Assembly (NCBI GenBank): GCA_036674765.1
Contig: JARVKI010000174.1
Location: 1 to 42,443, forward strand
Direction: 5' to 3'
Origin: Seiridium cupressi
Taxonomy: Eukaryota; Ascomycota; Sordariomycetes; Amphisphaeriales; Sporocadaceae
DNA: 42,443 bases
The position numbers and the translations under genes were made by a program. Positions 26,783 through 37,208 of the stretch are shown piece by piece. The notes under the pieces were generated by a model. The model saw nothing but the letters and a program-made list of their open reading frames with translations, searched no databases and was not told where the DNA came from. Numbering within the stretch: position 1 is the first letter of the stretch; the number at the start of each line of letters is the position of its first letter.

Positions 26783-26885
26783 AATGAATTTACGGTTGTA
26801 AATTATAATACGGAAACCTAAGTTTCTTTTGTTTATTTTTTAATGTAACTATTACATATAAAAAAAACAAGATTTAAATATAATA

Positions 26886-26956
26886 ACGACCATCATTTAA
26901 TGGTAGGATTACTGTCTTCCAAACAGAGTGTGTCGGTTCGATTCCGACTGGTCGTA
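26886..26956 (+). tRNA. trnG(ucc): tRNA-Gly (UCC)
   Basis: Acceptor ACGACCA/TGGTCGT, anticodon stem around loop CTTCCAA, T arm GTCGG/CCGAC. Confidence 0.92.
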
Positions 26957-26962
26957 GTATTT

Positions 26963-26997
26963 AAACAAATATTACTTGCTGCAAGTAATATTTGTTT
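26963..26997. repeat. Perfect inverted repeat, 17-bp arms and 1-base spacer
   Basis: The arm from AAACAAATATT to CTTGC is followed after one T by its exact reverse complement. It lies between trnG and trnD. It could form a long RNA hairpin or a DNA cruciform. Confidence 0.85.
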
Positions 26998-27133
26998 TAT
27001 CGAATATTTTTATTATATAACGCAACGCAAATCATAACTTAGAATTTATTATAGAGAATTTATAGATCTTTATATATATATATATATATATTCAAAATAA
27101 AAATGAAATATGTAATTATAAGTAATATTCTTA

Positions 27134-27206
27134 GAATTAGTAACTTAATTGGTCAAGGACTCTCCTGTCACGAGAGTAGATGTCGGTTCGAACCCGACCT
27201 AATTCG
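27134..27206 (+). tRNA. trnD(guc): tRNA-Asp (GUC)
   Basis: Acceptor GAATTAG/CTAATTC, anticodon stem CTCTC/GAGAG with loop CTGTCAC, T arm GTCGG/CCGAC. Confidence 0.93.
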
Positions 27207-27425
27207 AATGTTATAACTAGTAATTATTACCTACTAGTTAAAACCTTTTACGCATAAATTTTTTATGCTCTTAATTTTGAATTATCCTTGTGATATGTTA
27301 AATTTATTATTTAGATATGTATTAAATAGAATAATAAAGACTTTTTTTTATAAAGAAAATCGGATTTATACTAAATTCAAAACTCAAAAATAAATTAAAC
27401 CCACCCTATTTACATTGATAAATAA

Positions 27426-27506
27426 GGAAAAGTTTCCATAGGTAGGGTGAGATATTTGCTAAATATTGTGTTTATACACTTGGGTGTTCGAGTCACCTCT
27501 TTTCCG
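27426..27506 (+). tRNA. trnS(gcu): tRNA-Ser (GCU)
   Basis: Acceptor GGAAAAG/CTTTTCC, anticodon stem GATAT/ATATT with loop TTGCTAA, long variable arm (GTGTTTATACAC), T arm GGGTG/CACCT. Confidence 0.92.
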
Positions 27507-27540
27507 AGAAAATTTTATTAATAAAATAAATTGAAATAAA

Positions 27541-27611
27541 AAGAGTATAGTTTAATGGTAAAACAAGGAGCTTCAACCTCCCAGTTCTCAGTTCAAGTCT
27601 GAGCACTCTTG
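27541..27611 (+). tRNA. trnW(uca): tRNA-Trp (UCA), reads TGA and TGG
   Basis: Acceptor AAGAGTA/CACTCTT (last pair lost), anticodon stem AGGAG/CTCCC with loop CTTCAAC, T arm CTCAG/CTGAG. The UCA anticodon fits the use of TGA as Trp throughout the genome. A decayed copy lies at 28045-28112. Confidence 0.92.
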
Positions 27612-27651
27612 TTGGTAATTACGAAATAAAGTAAAAAGGGTAGTAATTTAA

Positions 27652-27724
27652 CGGATTAGGGCCGGGTTGGTAAGGCGTCTCATTTGGGTTGGGAAGAAGT
27701 TATGTTCGAATCATAATAATCCGA
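27652..27724 (+). tRNA. trnP(ugg): tRNA-Pro (UGG), copy 1
   Basis: Acceptor CGGATTA/TAATCCG, anticodon stem TCTCA/TGGGA with loop TTTGGGT, T arm TTATG/CATAA. The gene plus 10 bases upstream (27642-27724) is identical to 30222-30304. Confidence 0.92.
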
Positions 27725-27763
27725 GGCTATTTTTTTTAATCTCAAAAAATATCATTAATTATA

Positions 27764-27850
27764 AGGAGGTTGGCCGAGTGGTTTAAGGCGGTATATTTGA
27801 GCTATACATAATTCTAGCGAATTACGAGGGTTCGAATCCCTCATCTTCTG
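27764..27850 (+). tRNA. trnS(uga): tRNA-Ser (UGA)
   Basis: Acceptor AGGAGGT/ATCTTCT, D arm GCCGAGTGGTTTAAGGC, anticodon stem GTATA/TATAC with loop TTTGAGC, long variable arm, T arm GAGGG/CCCTC. Confidence 0.93.
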
Positions 27851-28151
27851 AAGTCTGTATATCTAGAATAGATAATCTTTTTTCTTTTTGTTTATAATAA
27901 AGTAATTTTTAACTAAAAATTGCTAGCAATTAGTATATTAAATTGTGGTTTTAATTTAAGGGATAAATATGACTTTATATTTATTATATAAATATATATA
28001 TTTATTTTAAATTAATTTAGAATCATCTAAAAATATGCTTTTTTAAGAGTATAATATGGAAAAACCAGGAGCATTCAATCTCTAAATTCTTAGTTCAAAT
28101 CTAAGAAACAATTATCCTTTATGAAGGTAAGATATAAAAATATTTCTAAAG
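27851..28151. other. trnS-nad6 intergenic region
   Basis: 301 bp with no intact gene. It holds the decayed trnW copy at 28045-28112, close to the nad6 start. Confidence 0.55.
28045..28112 (+). pseudogene. Decayed trnW copy
   Basis: AAGAGTATA at the head, the GGAG-ATTCAA-CTC anticodon region and a T arm (CTTAG/CTAAG) match trnW at 27541. The D arm has lost bases and the 3' acceptor strand no longer pairs. Confidence 0.65.
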
Positions 28152-28811
28152 ATGAACAATTTATTTCTTATATATGAAACATATACAAATGGTTATAGAA
28201 CTGATATATTAGATATCATTTCATTATTTGCAATTTTATGTGGTATATTAGTTATTATAAGTAAAAATCCTATAGTGTCTGTTTTATTCTTAATTGGTTT
28301 ATTTGCAGGTATATCTTGTTATTTAATAATGTTAGGTCTTAGTTTTATAGGTTTATCTTATTTAATAGTATATATTGGAGCGGTATCTATCTTGTTTTTA
28401 TTTATTTTAATGTTAATAAATATTAGAATAAGTGAATTACAAAGTAATACTAGTAATAGTATACCTTTAGCTATAGCTATTGCAATAGCTTTTAATTATC
28501 CTCTATTTCAATTATTACCTTACAATATAGCTATATTAAATAATTATTATAATCTTAATAATATTTTATATAATATATCGGGTCCATCATTAAATCATGA
28601 TAGTAATAAAGTACAATTTAATATATATAATGACGATATACATTTTGTAACAAGTAAAATCTGAGATGGTAATTTAATAGAAAATAGTCATATTACTAGT
28701 ATAGGTAATATTATGTATACTAACTATAATATGTGATTAATTTTAGCTAGTTTTATATTATTATTAGCAATGGTAGGTGCTATAGTAATTACAATAAAAC
28801 AAAAAAATTAA
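28152..28811 (+). CDS. nad6: NADH dehydrogenase subunit 6
   Basis: A complex I membrane subunit of 219 residues, using TGA as Trp near residues 172 and 194. The first 100 residues hold four hydrophobic helices with the conserved LGLSFIGLSYLIVYIGAVSILFLF region (seen across positions 28335-28406). A hydrophilic loop follows, and then a last membrane helix (LILASFILLLAMVGAIVI). Length is usual for fungi. trnV follows after 30 bp and cox3 after that. Confidence 0.95.
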
Positions 28812-28841
28812 GGTAGGTTTGCTTTATAGCAGCTATTTTAA

Positions 28842-28914
28842 AAGAAATTAGCTCAATTGGTAGAGCAACCGTTTTACACACGGAAGGTTGGGTGTTCGAG
28901 TCACCTATTTCTTA
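28842..28914 (+). tRNA. trnV(uac): tRNA-Val (UAC), copy 1
   Basis: Acceptor AAGAAAT/ATTTCTT, D stem GCTC/GAGC, anticodon stem with loop TTTACAC, T arm GGGTG/CACCT. The gene is identical to 41686-41758. Confidence 0.9.
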
Positions 28915-28987
28915 AAGAAAAAAGCTCAATTGGTAGAGCAACCGTCTTACACACAGAAGGTTGGGTGTTCGAGTCACCTATTTTTTA
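28915..28987 (+). tRNA. trnV(uac): tRNA-Val (UAC), copy 2, slightly decayed
   Basis: A tandem copy directly after the first. The D and T arms are intact and the loop CTTACAC still has TAC. The anticodon stem has gained a C/A mismatch and the acceptor is weakened. It may be on its way to a pseudogene. Confidence 0.65.
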
Positions 28988-29076
28988 AAGAAGTTTAAAA
29001 TATGACTAAAATTTTCTTTCTTAAAAAATTAGATATCTCGGTATGTTTTTAATTTATTAGTTTATGTATTAGTGAT

Positions 29077-29886
29077 ATGACTCAATTAGTTAGGAGTAAT
29101 TTTCAGAACCATCCCTTTCATTTAGTATCTCCTTCACCTTGACCAATGTACACTAGTATTAGTTTATTCGCTTTAACTTTGAGTGGAGCATTATCTATGC
29201 ATAGTTTTAGTAATGCATATAATATATTTTTTTTAGCTCTTTTATCTTTAGTTTTTTCTATGTCATTTTGATTCCGTGATATAATATCAGAAGGTACATT
29301 TTTAGGTAATCATACATTAGCTGTTCAAAAAGGTTTAAATTTAGGTGTTATTTTATTTATAGTGTCTGAAGCTTTATTATTTATGGCTATATTCTGAGCA
29401 TTTTTCCATAGTGCTTTAACTCCTACAATAGAGTTAGGTGCCCAATGACCTCCTTTAGGTATTGAACCTGTTAATCCTTTTGAGCTTCCATTACTTAATA
29501 CTGTTTTATTATTATCAAGTGGAGCTACAGTAACATACGCTCATCATTCCTTAATTCAAGGTAAAAGAAGTGGAGCTATATATGGTTCTATTGCTACTGT
29601 ATTATTAGCTTTAGTTTTCACAGCTTTCCAGGGAATAGAATATAGTGTATCTTCTTTTACTATCAGTGATGGTGCTTTTGGTACATGTTTCTTTTTTGCT
29701 ACAGGTTTCCATGGAATACACGTGATGGTTGGTACAGCTTTCTTAAGTGTAGCTTTATGAAGAATATACGCATACCATCTAACAGATAATCACCATTTAG
29801 GTTTTGAAGGTGGAATATTATACTGACATTTTGTTGATGTAATATGACTATTTTTATATGTATCTGTTTATTATTGAGGTTCTTAA
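29077..29886 (+). CDS. cox3: Cytochrome c oxidase subunit 3
   Basis: A core subunit of complex IV, 269 residues, with no intron. The frame needs many TGA codons as Trp. Conserved segments include [66 protein letters not shown] and the C-terminal [20 protein letters not shown] (end at 29883). The start ATG 29077 gives [10 protein letters not shown], the typical fungal N-terminus. Confidence 0.97.
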
Positions 29887-30050
29887 TTTATAATAGAGTT
29901 ATTTTCAGGGATAAAGTTTTTATTCCTTTTGAAATAACATTAAACCGTAAAAAAAATACTGTTTAATCACTTAGCTATTTTTATTATTGACTTTGTTTTT
30001 AGTAATTTTAATCAGCTAATCTTTTATATAAAAAAAAAAGAATCTTTAAA

Positions 30051-30122
30051 GATTCTTTAATTTAACAGGTAAAATGCATTTTTGATAAGAATGATATTCA
30101 AGTTCAAGTCTTGAAAGAATTA
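30051..30122 (+). tRNA. trnI(gau): tRNA-Ile (GAU)
   Basis: Acceptor GATTCTT/AAGAATT, D stem ATTT/AAAT, anticodon stem CATTT/GAATG with loop TTGATAA, T arm TCAAG/CTTGA. All stems pair. The region just upstream (30037-30057) is itself palindromic (AGAATCTTTAAAGATTCT). Confidence 0.9.
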
Positions 30123-30231
30123 GTAATTTAAAGCTTAATTTTTTGATTATAATAGTCATTACACTAAAAAATTTTGGCTTAAAACTAGTATATTTTATTA
30201 AAACTAAACTAGTTTATTATAAGTAATTTAA

Positions 30232-30304
30232 CGGATTAGGGCCGGGTTGGTAAGGCGTCTCATTTGGGTTGGGAAGAAGTTATGTTCGAATCATAATAAT
30301 CCGA
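30232..30304 (+). tRNA. trnP(ugg): tRNA-Pro (UGG), copy 2
   Basis: Identical to the gene at 27652-27724, including 10 bases of 5' flank, with no shared 3' flank. This copy, just upstream of rnl, is at the place where trnP is usual in Pezizomycotina. Confidence 0.9.
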
Positions 30305-33081
30305 AACAAATATAACCTAGTGGTATAGTGTAAGATATAGATAAATATTGATATATTTATATAAAAAAGTATACAAAGAGATTATTAAGGATCCCTAAGC
30401 TATGTATTAAAGAGCAACAAGACAACGGATGCTGGGCATCGTAAACTCTTAGAGAAATTAAGTAATAAACGAAGGCGAATTGAAATATCTTAGTAGCTTC
30501 AGGAAAAGAAATCAAACGAGATTCTACAATTAGTGTGAATGAAAGTAGAGCAGCCTATATACTAGATAAAGTATATTAATAAGTAAAATGGACGCAAATC
30601 TGTTTGAATATTAAGGGGAACCTTCCTCTAAGGCTAAATATAATACATAAGCGACAGTGAAAAGTACCGTGAGGGAACGGGAATTGAAATAGTAATTTTA
30701 TAAGCAGCTCGAACAAATCAAAAAATAAGAGCGTACCTTTTGCATAATGGGTCACCAAGTTAACATTAGATGCGAGCTAATCGCGTAGTTAAAACGATGA
30801 TCAATCAAATGAATTAGTGTCTAAAGTTAGACCCGAAGCTAGGTGATCTTACTACAATCAGGATTATAAAAGTCCGAACCGGTTATTGTAGCAAAAATAT
30901 CGGAAGAATTGTGGTAAGTATAGTGAAAGACAAAACTGACCTAGATAGCTGGTTTTCTGCGAAACCTATAATAGTAGGCAATTTAAGTAACATTTTAGCA
31001 GGTACAGAACTTCATCTCAGACAAGGTGTATTAAATTTTAATTTAAGTTCTAGGCGTAAGCTTGTAACTTATAATAAAATCGACATCTTACTTTGTATAT
31101 ATCGGGGGATCGTAGAGATTTTATCGGTGAGTTTGTAGACTCGAAATGGCAAAAATGAATCTTAAATTATCAGACATAGAATGATAAGGTTGTATGTCAA
31201 AAGGGAAACAGCCCAGAACAAGAGTTAAGGTTCCGAAATTATTGTTAAGTGAAATTAAGAAAGTTTTTATTTAAGTCGACAAGGAGATGGGCTTAGAAGC
31301 AGCCATAATTCAAAGATCTCGTAACAGAGCGCTTGTTAATTTTTAAAAGCATCGAAAATTTAACGGATCTAAACAATATACCGATACCTTGTCCATAACT
31401 GATTATAATTTAAAATAGATTCTTTCTTTTTGAATTTGATTATAATCTTTTACTGGGGTAGCAGAACATTGGGTAAACCTGCAGCATTCCATCGTTTTTA
31501 CGATGGATGAAGAAGGTGATATTTTCAATATCATCAACAGCAAACTCAAGAGATAATGGTGACATGAGTAACAAAAAAGAAGTTCGAACATAAGTTCGAA
31601 CACTCGCCTGAAGCTTATGGTTTAATTAAAGTAACGGCCTCTAAGTTTACACTTCCAAAGGGTGAAACGATGAGAAAATCTTATTACTTAAATGACAACA
31701 TTTTTTAAAGTGAAAAGTGTGCTGGAAAAAATAAGTAATATATCGATATACTCCTTTTCATACAATGAAAAGGAGTATATAAAGATGAAAAATAACCGTA
31801 CCTAAAAACTGTGACAAGTAAGCTAGTGTAGAATACGAAGGCGTAAATGAGCTAACAATCATAAAGGAACTCGGCAAACTAACTTCCGTAACTTAGGGAT
31901 AAGGAGGGCTCATTCGTCCCGTGAAGTCTTTTATTATTAAGTTAATAAAAGCCATGGGTAAGAAGGAAGAAGCATGAAATATTGTTGTACGACTGTTTAA
32001 TTAAAACAAAGCACTTTGCATACGACTTAAGTCTAAGTATAGAGTGTGATTTCTGCCCGGTGCCGGCTGGCTAACGAAAATAACTAACTTTAAAAAGTTT
32101 GGTACTGTAGGAACCCCCGGTTAATGGCGGCCTTAGCGTGAGGGTCCTAAGGTAGCGGAATACCTTGACTGTTAAATGCAGTCTTTGCATGAATGATGTA
32201 ACGATACAACAGCTGTCTCTATGATTGACTCAGTGAAATTGGCATAACTGTGCAGATACAGTTTACCTCTAGTTAGACGAGAAGACCCTATGCAGCTTTA
32301 CTGTTACTAATTATTAGGTATGGTTGGGGACAAATTTTAGTAAATAAGGTAATTGATCAAATACAAATGTAATACCTTTATTTGGGGATCGTATTGTGAG
32401 GATTATTTAATCCCCTTCTTTTTGTAAAAAGAAAAGAATGTAACCTTAGAAAGGAAAAATTGCTAGGAGACAGTTTATGCGGGGCACAGACCCCACAAAG
32501 AGTAAATGGGAGTGTCCAACTATGTTTTATGTTTGTTTTAGGCGTAACTCGCCTTTTTTTTTGATTTATAATCAAAAAAATCAAATGTATCACTAAATAA
32601 AATATTAGGAAACTATTCTTAGGGATAGAATACTAATTATTTGTTTGTTTGTAATAGTAGATAGCAGAGCTATATAGCTAGCTATATTCTATCTTATTTA
32701 TGTATAGATGTACAAGCCTAAATATAGGAGCGCAAGCTCGCTGTATTTAATGATTCTTGCTTTTCTGTATCTAGATGCTGTTTATTCAGTATAGATTTAC
32801 AGGATATTAATGAGGAGAAAATTTTTTTTTGCAGGTAGGATTTAAACTATTGAGAAATTAGTCGTAGTTAAGATGTTACGAAAAGTTTTTTCTAACATCT
32901 TATTAATTATTATATATTAATATATAATAGGTTATGTAAGATACTTATCAAGTTTAATGGCTAAATCTTGCCTTACTGTTTGACCACCAACAAGTCTTAC
33001 AGTCGCGTAAGCGGGGCATAGGATCACAAGACACAACAAGGAAAGGTCTTGGATTTTTGGAAAAGCTACGCTAGGGATGTT

Positions 33082-33315
33082 TTGTTTGTCCTTCAATGTT
33101 TCTAAAACATTGATTTTTAAATTGGGTGAATTTCAAAAATAACTTTTAGATTACTCAGGTTAATCTAAAAAGTAAATTTGAAGCGAAATTTATTTTAGCC
33201 TAAAAAAGAAATAAAATCGTTCAACGACTACTGGGTGAGTTTTATGCAAACAATATTCCTATTTAATAGTACCCAACATTTTGATTGTGTATTTAAAAGA
33301 CTAAATTTTAGAAAT
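33082..33315 (+). repeat. Direct repeat R1, 234 bp, copy in rnl
   Basis: Identical to 42210-42443. It covers the 5' part of the rps3-bearing intron. Both copies are in the same orientation, 9,128 bp apart. Confidence 0.95.
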
Positions 33316-33325
33316 AATAAACAAT

Positions 33326-34747
33326 ATGTATAAGAATATTAGTCCATCTATTTTTACAAAAAAAATAAATGATAATTCTAAGTTAGTACCGTTTAAAACG
33401 TTAATAAATGATGTAGGTGAAGTTAAATATTTACCTGCAGTTTCTAAAGAATGAAAAAATAGTGTATATAATTTTAACTCAAACAACAGTATAAATTTAC
33501 CTGTTTACGATTTAAATATAAATTCTTTAATAAAAGGTTATTTTAGCTTATTTTTTAATCATAAGTTTTTAAATTTTAAATATATATCACGGAGAAATAA
33601 ACGTAAATCTTTGAATAAAATATTTGTAAGTAAAGCAGAAATAAAACATACTAATAATAAAGCTTTAATAACTCTTTATGTTTATAACAAAGAAAGATTG
33701 TCTTTATTAAAAAAAATTCAAAAATTAAGATCTTTTTTCTTTAAAAGAGAAATTAATAAAATTGCAGAAAAATGATGAAATTTTATTTCAGTACTAGGAT
33801 CACAAGCTCTATCTTTCATATCGACAAGTGTTAAGGGTAATCTACTTTTATTATTAAATTATAAAGCTCAAAATCGTGGTAAATATTTAAATAAATTATA
33901 TTTCAGTCGTAATTTACGTTTTTCTAAAAAAGTTCAAAAATTCTTTTCTTTAATTCGAAGATTAAGATTAAGATTAAGTTTAAATAAAAATAAATTCGAA
34001 GAAAGATTTTTAAATAAATTAAGTCAATTAGTTGGAAAATATTATGGAAAAAAAGTTGAATTTAATATAGTAAATTTAAAAAGTATAGCTTATAATAGCG
34101 ATATTTTTACTGAAATATTAACATTGAAACTTAAAAAAGAGAAATCTAATTCAATGCATTGAATAAATTCTTTATTATCTAAAGTTGTTTTACCTGAGGT
34201 AAATACAATAATAGAAAGAGGAAGAGTTGAAAAACAAGTTGATTTTAATATTATTGAAAACAAATATAAAAATTATAATTTAAATTCTGTAATAAATCAA
34301 TTATCTGTGGTTGCGCCCGAGAATAATGCTGGAGTTTACGCACATTCTTTTAAAGATAATTTGAATAAACTATTATACAATTTATATTATAAAAATATAG
34401 TAGAAAACTCTAATTTGAATGCTGAATTAAATGAATCAAGCAGTTCATCTTTAAACAAAGCTTATTATCAAAAACTACGGGATATTATTTTTGAAAATAT
34501 TAAGTATAAAGTTATGGGTGGTGCAAGATTAATTGTTAAAGGTAGATTAACGAAAAGGTATAGAGCTGACAGATCTGTGTATAAATTAAAATGAAAAGGA
34601 GGTCTTAAAAATATAGATTCTTCATTTAAAGGATTATCTTCTGTGATATTTAGAGGTTATCTTGATTCAAATGTAGAAAAATCTAGATTAAGTTCTAAAC
34701 GTCGTATTGGATCTTTTGGAGTAAGAAGTTGGTTTAGCGGAAAATAA
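33326..34747 (+). CDS. rps3: Ribosomal protein S3, intron-encoded
   Basis: Small-subunit ribosomal protein uS3, 473 residues, very rich in Lys, Asn, Leu and Ile. The C-terminal domain carries the recognisable KYKVMGGARLIVKGRLTKRY (34500-34560) and a basic end (SSKRRIGSFGVRSW). The whole gene lies in the loop of the rnl intron, the usual Pezizomycotina arrangement. Start ATG 33326 was chosen because the frame from the ATG at 33244 stops just before it. Four or more TGA codons are read as Trp. Confidence 0.92.
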
Positions 34748-35445
34748 TCGAATTTTTAAATGTATGCACAAGTATGAAGTGAGTGAAATATACAACAATC
34801 AAAATGAAGAAATAGTCTGAACCATTTTGTAAAAAGTGGAAATGAAAATGCAGGGTTTTGTGATAACAAATTGAACAGGCTAATTTGCGCAAGAGTGTGC
34901 AAAATGAGTGCGCGGTTTGGCACCTCGATGTCGGCTTAACTTATCCTCATGGATGCAGAAACTATGTAGGGTACGACTGTTCGTCGATTAAAAAGTTACA
35001 TGAGCTGGGTTAAATACGTCGTGAGACAGTATGGTTTCTATCTTCTAGAGGGAATTAGAATATAATAAGGAATAACCTATGTACGAAAGGAACTTGGAAT
35101 ATTAATTTATTAATATTGAAATAATAGAATTATTAATCTCTGGTTTACCTGTTGTTTATATGTCCTATTTTATAGGACTATCCTACTTTCACTTGAGTAG
35201 TTATGATAGTATAGGCACGGCAGGAAAGCTATGTTAGTCAAAGATAAGTGCTGAAAGCATATAGGCACGAAGCTTACCTTAAGATATTTCTTAAATATAC
35301 GTAATAGAACATTACAAACATAATAGAAAGAAATCTCTTTTTATTATGAAGATAGGCTTTATTTGTAAGAATCAAGAGATTTTAAGGAATAAAGTACTAA
35401 TTTGATAAATCACTCAATATTTTGTTTATATCCACTATTTTTTAG

Positions 35446-35516
35446 GCCTGGTTAGCATAAAAGTAATGCAATTGTTTTGTAATCAATAGAAGCAAGTGCG
35501 ATACTTGCACTGGGCT
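35446..35516 (+). tRNA. trnT(ugu): tRNA-Thr (UGU)
   Basis: Acceptor GCCTGGT/ACTGGGC, D stem GCAT/ATGC, anticodon loop TTTGTAA, T arm GCAAG/CTTGC. Confidence 0.92.
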
Positions 35517-35565
35517 AATTAAAGCTTGTCATTCTCGTGAAGAGACAAGTTTATTATTACCTTAA

Positions 35566-35637
35566 GGATTAGTGGTCAAGTGGTACGACATGGCTCTTTC
35601 AATGCCATTATCGCGGGTTCGAATCCCGTCTAATCTA
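35566..35637 (+). tRNA. trnE(uuc): tRNA-Glu (UUC)
   Basis: Acceptor GGATTAG/CTAATCT, anticodon loop CTTTCAA in stem TGGC/GCCA, T arm GCGGG/CCCGT. Confidence 0.92.
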
Positions 35638-35644
35638 AAATTCA

Positions 35645-35717
35645 TGCGGATTAGTGTAATAGTTTAACATATTTGACTCATGATCAAATGATAGAGGTGC
35701 GAATCCTTTGTCCGCAT
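35645..35717 (+). tRNA. trnM(cau): tRNA-Met (CAU), first
   Basis: Acceptor TGCGGAT/GTCCGCA, anticodon stem TTTGA/TCAAA with loop CTCATGA, T arm AGAGG/CCTTT. Confidence 0.92.
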
Positions 35718-35815
35718 GCAGGAGACCGAAGATAAATAACATAATCCATAATGATTTAAAAAGAGTTATGGGGTGTTATTTAGTTTATTTATTTAAACTA
35801 AAATCTTACTGTTTA

Positions 35816-35888
35816 GAGGCTATAACTTAATTGGTAAAGTGTACTACTCATAATGGTAATTATAAGTGTTCAAGTCACTTTAGCCTTA
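35816..35888 (+). tRNA. trnM(cau): tRNA-Met (CAU), second
   Basis: Acceptor GAGGCTA/TAGCCTT, anticodon stem TACTA/TGGTA with loop CTCATAA, T arm AAGTG/CACTT. Confidence 0.9.
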
Positions 35889-35997
35889 ATCTTTCGTTGT
35901 GGTTTTGGATTTCTTTTTATTCATAGAATATGAAGATTCTCTTAACTAAATTTGATAAATAAAAAGAATCTAATATTAAACCCCTTCGACAATAAAA

Positions 35998-36080
35998 ATC
36001 CGAGTGCTGGAATTGGTAGACAGTGCAAACTTAAGCTTTGTTGATGAATAATCGTAGACGTTCAAGTCGTCTCTCGGATA
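35998..36080 (+). tRNA. trnL(uaa): tRNA-Leu (UAA)
   Basis: Acceptor ATCCGAG/CTCGGAT, anticodon stem GCAAA/TTTGT with loop CTTAAGC, long variable arm, T arm AGACG/CGTCT. Confidence 0.93.
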
Positions 36081-36180
36081 AAAAAAAATTTTTTTTTATA
36101 TTTTGAATTCTTTTCTTGGTTACCTTAGGCTAAAAATCAAATTAGTCTTGAGAAGAGCAAATTATATTTATTGAAAATTA

Positions 36181-36252
36181 GGGGGTATAGTTTAAATGGT
36201 AAAACTGCGATTTTGCATATCGTTATCTTAGGTTCGATTCCTAATATCTCCA
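36181..36252 (+). tRNA. trnA(ugc): tRNA-Ala (UGC)
   Basis: Acceptor GGGGGTA/TATCTCC, D stem GTTT/AAAC, anticodon stem GCGAT/ATCGT with loop TTTGCAT, T arm TTAGG/CCTAA. Confidence 0.92.
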
Positions 36253-36473
36253 AAAACTATTAGATAATAACCTTATAGTAATTTAGATTATAAGTGTTTT
36301 TATTAGAGAAACATTTTGTAAGCTCTAAGTTAGAATATTTAGGGTTAAATTCTTTAGTTTAGTAACCTTTCTATTATGAGGATAGGAAAGGATCACTTCA
36401 AAAAAATGCAGGGAATATGTAGAAAAGTACATAAAAAGAAAACTTCTTTTTAAACTAGTAATAAAGTTCTTAA

Positions 36474-36546
36474 GCTCGGATAACTCAATTGGTAGAGTGA
36501 ACCATTGAAGCTGGTTTTGTTGTAAGTTCAAGTCTCACTTCGGGCA
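36474..36546 (+). tRNA. trnF(gaa): tRNA-Phe (GAA)
   Basis: Acceptor GCTCGGA/TTCGGGC, D stem ACTC/GAGT, anticodon stem AACCA/TGGTT with loop TTGAAGC, T arm GTAAG/CTCAC with one mismatch. Confidence 0.92.
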
Positions 36547-36685
36547 ATAATAATTAGGTCTATACACATATAGTCTATATATAGGATATATATTCTGAAT
36601 GTTTTTAGAATATTATACTGAATTCATTCAAAAAAAAGAAGTAAAAATAAAATGCTTATCCTTGAAAAAAAAAAGAAATTTAAAA

Positions 36686-36771
36686 AGGGAAATGCTGGAA
36701 TTTCGGAAGACAGGGTTAGTTTAGGCCTAACTGATCGTAAGATCATGCAGGTTCAAGTCCTGCTTTCTCTA
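36686..36771 (+). tRNA. trnL(uag): tRNA-Leu (UAG)
   Basis: Acceptor AGGGAAA/TTTCTCT, anticodon stem GTTAG/CTAAC with loop TTTAGGC, long variable arm, T arm GCAGG/CCTGC. It touches trnQ. Confidence 0.92.
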
Positions 36772-36844
36772 TATGTTGTGGACTAATGGGTAAGTCATAA
36801 ATTTTTGGTATTTACTATTGAGTGTTCGAATCACTCCAACATAA
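36772..36844 (+). tRNA. trnQ(uug): tRNA-Gln (UUG)
   Basis: Acceptor TATGTTG/CAACATA, D arm GACTAATGGGTAAGTC, anticodon stem TAAAT/ATTTA with loop TTTTGGT, T arm GAGTG/CACTC. Confidence 0.92.
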
Positions 36845-36961
36845 TAGTATATTGTAATAGAGGAATTAGTATTAGTACTCGCTGGTTTTTAATATAGTGT
36901 TGTATTTATAATGCATCATAGTATAATAAGGCGTGGCGTGGTGTTTTAATACCCTCATGAG

Positions 36962-37034
36962 GATGATATAGTTCAATCGGTAGAGCGACTGTATGTGGCA
37001 CAGTAAGTTCCCTGTTCGAGTCAGGGTATCTTCC
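36962..37034 (+). tRNA. trnH(gug): tRNA-His (GUG)
   Basis: Acceptor GATGATA/TATCTTC with one mismatch, D stem GTTC/GAGC, anticodon stem ACTGT/ACAGT with loop ATGTGGC, T arm CCCTG/CAGGG. Confidence 0.9.
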
Positions 37035-37094
37035 CTTATATTTATACAATAAATTCAATTTATGCACAAGCAATGGGTTTAAAGATATCAAAAA

Positions 37095-37167
37095 ATCAGG
37101 ATAGTTTAATAGGTTAAAACCTTAATTTCATATATTAAAGATGAGAATTCGATTTTCTCTCCTGGTT
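37095..37167 (+). tRNA. trnM(cau): tRNA-Met (CAU), third
   Basis: Acceptor ATCAGGA/TCCTGGT, anticodon stem TTAAT/ATTAA with loop TTCATAT, T arm GAGAA/TTCTC. One of the three CAU tRNAs should be the initiator; I cannot tell which. Confidence 0.9.
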
Positions 37168-37208
37168 AAATAAAAAATCTAAAGGAGTTTTTATTTTTAA
37201 TTTATATT

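Larger units (their letters stand above)
26656..27049. repeat. Local duplicated spacer flanking trnK and trnG
   Basis: A block of about 37 bp containing ATAACGCAACGCAAAT and ATAACTTAGAATTTAT occurs at 26656-26692 and again at 27013-27049. A second shared block (AATATTACTTGC) precedes each copy. The spacers around the tRNAs were duplicated. Confidence 0.8.
33079..34873 (+). other. Group I intron in rnl hosting rps3 (the classical rnl 2450-type site)
   Basis: Inserted in the AGGGAT-AACAGG motif of domain V. The 5' exon end AGGGAT can pair with GTCCTT just inside the intron (P1). The intron ends in G before AACAGG. The 5' 234 bases (33082-33315) and 3' 98 bases are duplicated at 42210-42443 and 41987-42084, in reversed order. 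Confidence 0.9.
30330..35415 (+). rRNA. rnl: Large subunit ribosomal RNA (two exons, ends approximate)
   Basis: Exons are about 30330-33078 and 34874-35415. Landmarks: ACGGATGCTGGGCATCG (30425), GAAAAGTACCGTGAGGGAAC (30659), GACCCGAAGCTAGG (30830), GCGTGAGGGTCCTAAGGTAG (32136), GACGAGAAGACCCTATGCAG (32277), AACAGGCTAATTTGCGC (34874), TTTGGCACCTCGATGTCGGC (34917) and GAACGTCGTGAGACAGT-like sequence (35013). Exons join as CTAGGGAT-AACAGGCTAAT, the peptidyl-transferase loop. The variable domain at about 31400-31610 is enlarged with internal inverted repeats. The 3' end follows ATAAAGTACTAATTTGATAA. Confidence 0.92.

Noticed and set aside
30911..31138. Open frame of 75 codons inside rnl
   Set aside because: It spans conserved large-subunit rRNA sequence (GATAGCTGGTTTTCTGCGAAA region).
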